In this document: piece after piece, positions 42,239 to 47,305 of the stretch | Layout of the letters: every line of letters starts with the position of its first letter | Position numbering within the stretch: the stretch's first letter is position 1 | The notes under the pieces: model-generated | Database searches by the model: none | What the model was told of the DNA's origin: nothing | What the model saw: the letters and a program-made list of their open reading frames with translations, nothing else | Translations under genes and position numbers: made by a program | NCBI GenBank assembly: GCA_052298855.1 | Contig: DAVZXP010000007.1 | Span: forward strand, 62,001-126,000 | Direction of reading: 5' to 3' | DNA: 64,000 nt | From: Fimenecus sp052298855 | Lineage (GTDB): Bacteria; Bacillota; Clostridia; Oscillospirales; Acutalibacteraceae

Positions 42239-42583
42239 ATGACAGTAAGGCGAGGAGAAATCTACTATGCGGATTTAAGCCCTGTTATAGGCTCCGAGCA
42301 AGGCGGAATGAGACCTGTTTTGATAGTTCAAAACGACGTGGGCAATAAGTACAGCCCGACGGTAATCGCCGCCGCCATCACAAGTCAGAAGTATAAAACC
42401 AGACTGCCCACACACATAAGCGTAAATGCCGATAACTGCGGACTTCAAAAGGACTCGGTTGTGCTTCTTGAACAGGTGAGAACGCTTGATAAACAGCGAC
42501 TTAAAGAGCGTATGGGCAATCTTCCCGACAGCGAAATGAATAAAATCAACAAGGCATTGTCCGTAAGCTTCGGACTGTTATAA
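42239..42583 (+). CDS. MazF/EndoA-type mRNA interferase, no antitoxin gene beside it
   Basis: A 114-residue PemK/MazF-fold protein: VRRGEIYYADLSPVIGSEQGGMRPVLIVQND and the closing LPDSEMNKINKALSVSFGL match B. subtilis EndoA closely. Family members cut single-stranded mRNA at short motifs. ATG 42239 follows GGAGAG at 8 nt; a GTG at 42230 would overlap the ribosome site. The usual upstream antitoxin gene (ribbon-helix-helix EndoAI or MazE) is absent: the upstream gene is a glycosyltransferase on the other strand and the leader has only frames of under ten codons. Confidence 0.92.
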   Translation: MTVRRGEIYYADLSPVIGSEQGGMRPVLIVQNDVGNKYSPTVIAAAITSQKYKTRLPTHISVNADNCGLQKDSVVLLEQVRTLDKQRLKERMGNLPDSEMNKINKALSVSFGLL

Positions 42584-42612
42584 AAAATACGGCACACTCG
42601 TTCGGGTGTGCC
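42580..42612 (-). terminator. Terminator of nrdR
   Basis: A 7-bp GC-rich stem (42591-42597 with 42606-42612); on the minus strand it is followed by GTATTTTTTATA. It may also slow rightward transcription from mazF. Confidence 0.72.
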
Positions 42613-42627
42613 ATAAATCTTTCTTAC

Positions 42628-43098
42628 TTATTTTGTCTTGAGCAAGGTCGAAAGCTCATCCATAAATGCGTTAATATCTTTGAAATGTCTGTAAACCGAG
42701 GCAAAGCGAACATACGCAACCTCGTCAATATCCTTGAGCTTATCCATAGCCAGCTCGCCGATATGAATTGAGGTAACCTCTCTGTCAAGTGAGTTCTGAA
42801 GATTAGCTTCAATTTCATCAACTGCTTTTTCAAGAGTTTCGATAGTGACCTGACGCTTCTCACAAGCCCTCATCATACCGCCCAAAAGCTTGTTGCGGTC
42901 AAATGCCTCACGTGATTTGTCTTTCTTAATGACAAAAATCGGAACGCTCTCGATAATCTCATATGTAGTAAATCTCTTGCCGCATTTGATACACTCACGG
43001 CGGCGGCGGATACGCTCTCCCTCGTCTGTGGGACGGGAATCAATTACCTTGCTTTCTTCAAAAGCGCAAAAAGGACACTTCAAATATATCACATCCAA
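42628..43098 (-). CDS. nrdR: Transcriptional repressor NrdR
   Basis: Represses ribonucleotide reductase genes according to ATP/dATP level. The 156-residue protein has a Cys4 zinc ribbon (LKCPFC and CIKCGKRFTTYE) with SRPTDEGERIRRRREC between, then an ATP-cone (IKKDKSREAFDRNKLLGGMMRACEKR in outline) and the AYVRFASVYRHF motif. The start is uncertain: family members begin at MKCPFC, so a TTG at 43083 (after GGATGTG) may be the true start rather than the ATG at 43098. No nrd genes are nearby. Confidence 0.95.
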   Translation of the reverse strand: MDVIYLKCPFCAFEESKVIDSRPTDEGERIRRRRECIKCGKRFTTYEIIESVPIFVIKKDKSREAFDRNKLLGGMMRACEKRQVTIETLEKAVDEIEANLQNSLDREVTSIHIGELAMDKLKDIDEVAYVRFASVYRHFKDINAFMDELSTLLKTK

Positions 43099-43247
43099 GT
43101 TAAAAATTTTCTAAATCCTATATATTGTATTATATCAAAGTTTTTCCACAATGTAAAGCGTTAAAGCCGTGATTTTTCTCTTTCTTCCATTATTTGATAA
43201 TTGATTTTGAGGCGTCGAGCCCTTATTATGGAAGCAGAGGTGATAAA

Positions 43248-43514
43248 ATGGCAGGAATAATAACATCCCTTTGCGAGTGCGTAAATGGGATGAACAGGCT
43301 GTCAAAGCTCTCGATAAAATACGGCGGCGCAGTCGTATTTTCGCTGTATGCTTCGGCGGCGTTTTGCTCGGTTATTATGGGCAAAATCGGCAATTTCGAC
43401 ACGCTGCTGATTTTGAAAAGTGAGCTTTTGATATGTGCGGGCGAAATGCTGTCGGCGGTCTTTATTCCGTCGATTTTCCTTGAAATATTGACTCTTGCCG
43501 AAAAATGCAAGTAA
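43248..43514 (+). CDS. 88-residue hydrophobic protein of unknown function
   Basis: ATG 43248 has AGAGGTG 5 nt upstream; TTGATT/TATTAT with a 17-bp spacer at 43201-43229 could be its promoter. The product has two or three hydrophobic helices (YGGAVVFSLYASAAFCSVIMG and LLICAGEMLSAVFIPSIFLEIL, in outline) between short charged ends and contains five Cys. No family was recognised. It may be a sporulation-type small membrane protein, but nothing in the sequence proves this. Confidence 0.65.
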   Translation: MAGIITSLCECVNGMNRLSKLSIKYGGAVVFSLYASAAFCSVIMGKIGNFDTLLILKSELLICAGEMLSAVFIPSIFLEILTLAEKCK

Positions 43515-43519
43515 AAAAA

Positions 43520-43548
43520 TTGACTTTATGCAGGTAAAATGTTAAAAT
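43520..43548 (+). promoter_or_regulatory. Promoter of zinc-ribbon membrane protein gene
   Basis: -35 TTGACT (43520-43525), 17-bp spacer, -10 TAAAAT (43543-43548), 26 nt before the start codon. Confidence 0.75.
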
Positions 43549-43573
43549 AAAAGCCTGAAACGGAGTGAACCCA

Positions 43574-43921
43574 ATGATTTGTCCCAAATGCAGAAAAATT
43601 TATCCCGATACGGTCGAAGTGTGCCCCGAGTGTCAAGTTGAATTGATAGGTATGATGGGCGACGCAGACGCACCGGATGACAATGCAAAAATGGAACGTG
43701 TCGTTGTAGGGAACGACGGGGAAGTTTCACCTACCATTATTTACAGACCTATCGACGAGCCGTTGCCTGTCAACAACAGCTTGCCCGTGACGCTTATGCT
43801 TATTGCGATTATAATGCTTTTGGCAAGTGCGGTTTGCTTTTTTCTCGGAAAGTCGGGGGCAAACACACAGAGTGCAAGTGTTGTGAATTTTGCAAATTAT
43901 ATCATTGGATTTTTGAATTAA
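43574..43921 (+). CDS. Zinc-ribbon single-pass membrane protein
   Basis: The 115-residue protein starts with a Cys4 zinc ribbon (MICPKCRKIYPDTVEVCPEC), followed by a polar linker and one membrane helix near residues 75-95 (PVTLMLIAIIMLLASAVCFFLG). The ribbon lies in the cytoplasm if the helix anchors with N-in orientation. ATG 43574 is placed 9 nt after CGGAG; a GTG three codons upstream is possible. Such zinc-ribbon/TM proteins are common and uncharacterised in Clostridia. Confidence 0.8.
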   Translation: MICPKCRKIYPDTVEVCPECQVELIGMMGDADAPDDNAKMERVVVGNDGEVSPTIIYRPIDEPLPVNNSLPVTLMLIAIIMLLASAVCFFLGKSGANTQSASVVNFANYIIGFLN

Positions 43922-44054
43922 AAAACCGCCTGCGAAAGCTTCACAGACGGAGCAAAGGGACTGCAAACGCTGTTTTTTTCTTGTCCTTTGCTGTCAATAT
44001 TATATGCACAAAAAAAGAAATTATCAGATTTTATAATAAATTTTCAAAAAACGC

Positions 44055-44083
44055 TTGCTTTTTACCTTAGTATATGATAGAAT
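44055..44083 (+). promoter_or_regulatory. Probable promoter of secG
   Basis: -35 TTGCTT (44055-44060), 17-bp spacer, -10 TAGAAT (44078-44083). Confidence 0.6.
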
Positions 44084-44127
44084 ACTCGGGCGTTGAAAAA
44101 ATGCAAGTCGTTAAGGAGGAAGTTAGT

Positions 44128-44379
44128 ATGTCAGCAATCGAAATTATTCTCGGCTCAATTGTTATCCTTTCATCAATCGTAGTAATCGTAGTTGTTCTTA
44201 TGCAGCAGAGCCGTGAAGCCGGTCTTTCAGGTGCTATTTCAGGTGCGGCTGATACCTTCTTCGGTAAGAATAAGGGCAGAACTATTGAGGCTAAGCTCGA
44301 AAAATTCACAAAGTATTTTGGAATTTTCTTCTTCGTGCTTGTTCTCGCTGCATGGATTGTTCTCTTGTTCGTAAAATAA
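44128..44379 (+). CDS. secG: Preprotein translocase subunit SecG
   Basis: Accessory subunit of the SecYEG channel. The 83-residue protein has two membrane helices (IEIILGSIVILSSIVVIVVV and YFGIFFFVLVLAAWIVLLFV) joined by the conserved cytoplasmic loop LMQQSREAGLSGAISGAADTFF. ATG 44128 follows AAGGAGG at 9 nt; an in-frame ATG 54 nt upstream lacks a site. In many Firmicutes secG precedes rnr and smpB; here tRNA-Lys follows instead. Confidence 0.95.
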   Translation: MSAIEIILGSIVILSSIVVIVVVLMQQSREAGLSGAISGAADTFFGKNKGRTIEAKLEKFTKYFGIFFFVLVLAAWIVLLFVK

Positions 44380-44410
44380 CTTTTGTTTGTAAGATAAATA
44401 AGGCAAATTA

Positions 44411-44430
44411 TAAAGCGGTTTTCCGCTTTA
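44411..44430 (+). terminator. Hairpin between secG and tRNA-Lys
   Basis: A perfect 8-bp stem (44411-44418 with 44423-44430) with a TTTT loop, followed by TATATAT rather than a T run. It may be a weak terminator or an RNA processing point ahead of the tRNA. Confidence 0.45.
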
Positions 44431-44437
44431 TATATAT

Positions 44438-44513
44438 GATCCACTAGCTCAGCTGGCAGAGCACTTGACTTTTAATCAAGGTGTCCGGAGTTCGATTCTC
44501 CGGTGGATCACCA
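44438..44513 (+). tRNA. tRNA-Lys (anticodon TTT)
   Basis: A 76-nt cloverleaf with encoded CCA. The acceptor stem GATCCAC pairs with GTGGATC (44503-44509), the discriminator is A and CCA is at 44511-44513. The anticodon TTT at 44471-44473 lies in loop CTTTTAA with stem TTGA/TCAA, and the T-arm reads GGAG-TTCGATT-CTCC. The following terminator and its 3' end were later copied (see the 195-bp repeats). Confidence 0.97.
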
Positions 44514-44516
44514 GAA

Positions 44517-44547
44517 AAGAGTATCCGCAAGGATACTCTTTTATTTT
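44517..44547 (+). terminator. Terminator after tRNA-Lys
   Basis: A perfect 10-bp stem (44517-44526 with 44531-44540) with GCAA tetraloop and a T-rich tail. Confidence 0.92.
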
Positions 44548-44586
44548 TATATGTAATTTAATTTTCAGAACAAAGCTAAAAATCAG

Positions 44587-45013
44587 AACAAATTAAAACG
44601 GAGAATCGAACTCATAGTCCATCTTTTGCGAAGCAAAAGGGACAAAAAATACGGTGTTGCGAAGCAACGAGCAAGGCAGAGCCTTGTTGATTCTCCGGTG
44701 GATCAACAAGAAAAAGAGCATCTTTTAGATGCTCTTTTGTTTTATATTGAAATTAAAACAGAAGTACAAATAAAAAATAATAACAAATTAAAACGGAGAA
44801 TCGAACTCATAGTCCATCTTTTGCGAAGCAAAAGGGACAAAAAATACGGTGTTGCGAAGCAACGAGCAAGGCAGAGCCTTGTTGATTCTCCGGTGGATCA
44901 ACAAGAAAAAGAGCATCTTTTAGATGCTCTTTTGTTTTATATTGAAATTAAAACAGAAGTACAAATAAAAAATAATAACAAATTAAAACGGAGAATAGAA
45001 CTCATAGTCCATA
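44587..45013 (+). repeat. Tandem 195-bp repeats derived from tRNA-Lys 3' end and terminator
   Basis: Two complete units (44587-44781, 44782-44976) and a 37-bp third start (to 45013) repeat every 195 bp almost without change. Each unit has GATTCTCCGGTGGATCA, identical to the 3' end of tRNA-Lys and offset from it by exactly 195 bp, then a new terminator hairpin (44712-44723 with 44727-44738). In front of it lie an inverted tRNA T-arm copy (CGGAGAATC, 44599-44607), able to pair with GATTCTCCG (44689-44697), and three small hairpins between. The tRNA gene's own 3' end is thus copy zero. A 141-codon open frame runs through because 195 is divisible by three, but nothing supports translation. Confidence 0.85.
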
Positions 45014-45229
45014 TGGCACACGGTAGGGTGGTGGCTTGCTGCCGCCGTTAAATCATATCAAATCAACGGTTAAAAAAATATCTTTATATTATATCGTAGA
45101 GGCGAACTGTGTTCGCCCGTTTTTAATTTGCTATGAATTGACGGGCGACCGCAGGTCGCCCCTACGGCTGTGCGTTTATTTCAATATGATTTTTAGCCGT
45201 GAATTACATATTATATTAACAATCAACGG
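45014..45229. repeat. REP-like hairpin modules
   Basis: Part of the 1-kb gene-free stretch between tRNA-Lys and the DUF6171 gene. It has GGCGAAC..GTTCGCC (about 45092-45108), GGGCGACCGCAGGTCGCCC (45142-45160) and a GGTGGCTTGCTGCCGCC module (45030-45046). These GC-rich hairpins in AT-rich DNA are of the same style as those at 34.6 kb. No gene was seen. Confidence 0.55.
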
Positions 45230-45290
45230 CAGGAGCAAGCCCCTGCCCTACACTATTGGATATATAATTTAATCTGTGCGAAGCACCAAC
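45230..45290 (+). repeat. 61-bp direct repeat, copy 1
   Basis: CAGGAGCAAGCCCCTGCCCT begins a 61-bp segment that recurs at 45464-45524 with about four mismatches. It ends in TGTGCGAAGCACC, a GCGAAGC mini-hairpin. The two copies flank the MITE-like copy B at an offset of 234 bp. Confidence 0.8.
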
Positions 45291-45319
45291 TTTTGCAGAT
45301 TTTGCACAACCGCATATTT

Positions 45320-45454
45320 AGCCTCCCTTGTAAAGGGAGGTGGGTTGCCGTAGGCAACTCGGAGGGATTATAAGATTGATTTTATATGAATTTATAAAAT
45401 CCCTCAGTCATTTTTTTGTTCCAAAAAAACGACAGCTCCCTTTACAAGGGAGCT
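45320..45454. repeat. MITE-like palindromic element, copy B
   Basis: A 135-bp element with matching hairpin ends: AGCCTCCCTTGTAAAGGGAG (45320-45339) and CTCCCTTTACAAGGGAGCT (45436-45454) are imperfect inverted repeats. Inside, GAGGGATT (45362-45369) pairs with AATCCCTC (45398-45405). The core CCCTCAGTCATTTTT and the following GACAGCTCCC correspond to copy A at 34.5 kb. No coding capacity. Confidence 0.75.
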
Positions 45455-45463
45455 TTTGTCGGA

Positions 45464-45524
45464 CAGGAGCAAGCCCCTGCCCTACACTATTGGATATACA
45501 GTTTAATCTGTGCGAAGTACCAAT
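45464..45524 (+). repeat. 61-bp direct repeat, copy 2
   Basis: Second copy of the segment at 45230-45290. Just after it, at about 45534-45552, ACTCCGC occurs three times in tandem. Confidence 0.8.
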
Positions 45525-45557
45525 TACTAACTCCGCACTCCGCACTCCGCAACGGCT

Positions 45558-45800
45558 TTACCACCGTTTTATCGGGCAGGATTGCTTTTTGAACGCCGCA
45601 CGGAACTCGACGTAGCAGCCGCATTTCATACAGACGCCTGAAATCAAGTGCTCGCAGGCTTTGCAAATTTCAATGCGTGAATTGTAGGTACGTTCGTCCG
45701 CCCTGTCGCTTTCGGACAGCCTTTCAATTCGGCTTTTAATATCCTCGTAAACGTCAGCCTCGGCACTTTCACGAAGCAGACATCTTTTGCATTTTTCCAT
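45558..45800 (-). CDS. Small Cys-rich protein, DUF6171-like
   Basis: An 80-residue protein with cysteine pairs at both ends: MEKCKRCLLRE, then ICKACEHLISGVCMKCGCYVEFRAA and KKQSCPIK, suggesting one or two zinc sites. It matches my recollection of the DUF6171 family of Clostridia, which has no known function. It begins 1 nt after abfA, so it is the third gene of the GH3-abfA transcript; the link to sugar use may be only positional. Confidence 0.75.
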   Translation of the reverse strand: MEKCKRCLLRESAEADVYEDIKSRIERLSESDRADERTYNSRIEICKACEHLISGVCMKCGCYVEFRAAFKKQSCPIKRW

Positions 45801-45801
45801 A

Positions 45802-47289
45802 TTATTTTATTATTAATTTCACAATCGAGCAGGCGGGGATTGTGGCAATAAAACCGTCGGCGGTCGTTTCGAAATCGTCAAAAGCCTTTACCGTAACCCT
45901 TTCGCCGTTCTCAAAATCGTTCTTATCGTGAATATCGCCCGTGAGGATTTCCGCCTTGATTTCTGTAACGCTTGTGTCGGCAATCTGACACTTGATTTTA
46001 ACCGCTTCACTTGCCGAGCAGTTGGTAATTGTCGAATAAACAACGCCGTTTTCGTCAATCGAAGCCGATTCTGTCAGCTGCGGATATGACTTTTTGTTGT
46101 TCATTTCCGAGGTCAGCTCCTTTGTTGTGAGGAATGAGCCGACAAGCGTGTTTTCTTGATGGTCCTTATACATTTTGAAAATGTGATAGGTCGGAGTAAG
46201 CACCATTTTGTCGCCGTCCGTGAGGATAACCGCCTGCAAAACATTGACCGTCTGAGCAATGTTAGCCATCATAATTCTGTCGGCGTGCTTATTGAAAATA
46301 TTGAGAGTAAGACCTGCAACAACGGCGTCTCTCATTGTGCTTTGCTGATAGAGGAAGCCCGGATTCGTGCCCGGCTCAACGTCAAACCAAGTGCCCCACT
46401 CGTCAATTATGAGCTTTACCTTATGGTCGGGCTTTACGCTGTCCATCATTTTGATATGATTGCTAACAAGCAGCTCCATTTCATATGCTTTTGAAATTGT
46501 AGAGTCGTATTCAGCTACGTCAAATTCGGTAGCCGAGCCTTTGTGATCCCAATTTCCCGTCGGCACGGTGTAATAGTGAAGCGCAAGCCCGTTTGCGTGG
46601 TGCTTTACCTTGTCCATAACCTGCTTTGTCCAGTGATAGTCGTTGCCGTTAGGACCGCAGGCAATACGGTTTATGTGATAGCCTGAATCATAATCTCTGA
46701 CATATGTGTTGTATCTTTTGAAAAGGTCGCCGTAGTATTCGGGGTCCATATTTCCGCCGCAGCCCCAGCTCTCGTTGCCTACGCCGAAATATTTGATTTT
46801 CCACGGCTCCTTGTGACCGTTTTCAGCCCTCAATTCAGCCATAGGCGACACGCCGTCAAAGGTCATATATTCAACCCATTCGTTCATTTCCTCGACAGTA
46901 CCCGAGCCGACATTTCCGTTTATGTAAGCGTCACAGCCGAGCTGACGGCAAAGCTCAAAAAACTCGTGCGTGCCGAACGAATTGTCCTCGACCACACCGC
47001 CCCAATGGGTGTTTATCATCTTTTTTCTCTTGGATTTCTCGCCGATACCGTCCTTCCAATGATATTCGTCCGCAAAGCAACCGCCCGGCCAACGCAAAAC
47101 GGGGATTCCCATCTCCTTTAGAGCGTTTACAACGTCGCAGCGCATACCGTTTACGTTCGGAATATCCGAGTTTTCGCCGACATACATTCCGTCATAGATA
47201 CATCTGCCGAGGTGCTCACTGAAATGGCCGTAAATATCCTTGCTGATTTTGCTGATTTTCTGATTTGGATTGATAAGATACTTTTCCAT
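45802..47289 (-). CDS. abfA: Alpha-L-arabinofuranosidase, GH51
   Basis: Removes terminal arabinofuranose from arabinan or arabinoxylan fragments. The 495-residue protein has the GH51 barrel: GHFSEHLGRCIYDGMY, VLRWPGGCFADEYHW, acid/base Glu173 in GVGNESWGCGG and nucleophile Glu297 in IIDEWGTWFD, spacing typical for the family, then a beta domain ending TIPACSIVKLIIK. No signal peptide, so it acts in the cytoplasm on imported oligosaccharides. ATG 47289 has CGGAG 7 nt upstream; a 21-residue longer frame overlaps the upstream gene. It is cotranscribed with the GH3 gene 16 nt upstream. Confidence 0.96.
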   Translation of the reverse strand: MEKYLINPNQKISKISKDIYGHFSEHLGRCIYDGMYVGENSDIPNVNGMRCDVVNALKEMGIPVLRWPGGCFADEYHWKDGIGEKSKRKKMINTHWGGVVEDNSFGTHEFFELCRQLGCDAYINGNVGSGTVEEMNEWVEYMTFDGVSPMAELRAENGHKEPWKIKYFGVGNESWGCGGNMDPEYYGDLFKRYNTYVRDYDSGYHINRIACGPNGNDYHWTKQVMDKVKHHANGLALHYYTVPTGNWDHKGSATEFDVAEYDSTISKAYEMELLVSNHIKMMDSVKPDHKVKLIIDEWGTWFDVEPGTNPGFLYQQSTMRDAVVAGLTLNIFNKHADRIMMANIAQTVNVLQAVILTDGDKMVLTPTYHIFKMYKDHQENTLVGSFLTTKELTSEMNNKKSYPQLTESASIDENGVVYSTITNCSASEAVKIKCQIADTSVTEIKAEILTGDIHDKNDFENGERVTVKAFDDFETTADGFIATIPACSIVKLIIK

Positions 47290-47305
47290 AAGCTTGCTCC
47301 GTTTA

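Noticed and set aside
42178..42583. Short antitoxin frame upstream of mazF
   Set aside because: The only upstream ATG frames on the plus strand are under ten codons.
44494..44705. tRNA-Lys 3' end duplication as attL/attR of an integrated element
   Set aside because: Only 195 bp lie between the copies, and there is no integrase or phage gene in the window; tandem duplication explains it better, though an old excision scar is not excluded.
44626..45051. 141-codon open frame with 65-residue repeats across the 195-bp array
   Set aside because: The frame stays open only because the unit length is divisible by three. It runs through tRNA-derived sequence and terminators, has no ribosome site, and its composition is unlike other genes here.
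45014..45550. CRISPR array in the repeat-rich gap
   Set aside because: Repeats are of different lengths and spacing with hairpin character; no regular spacers and no cas genes.
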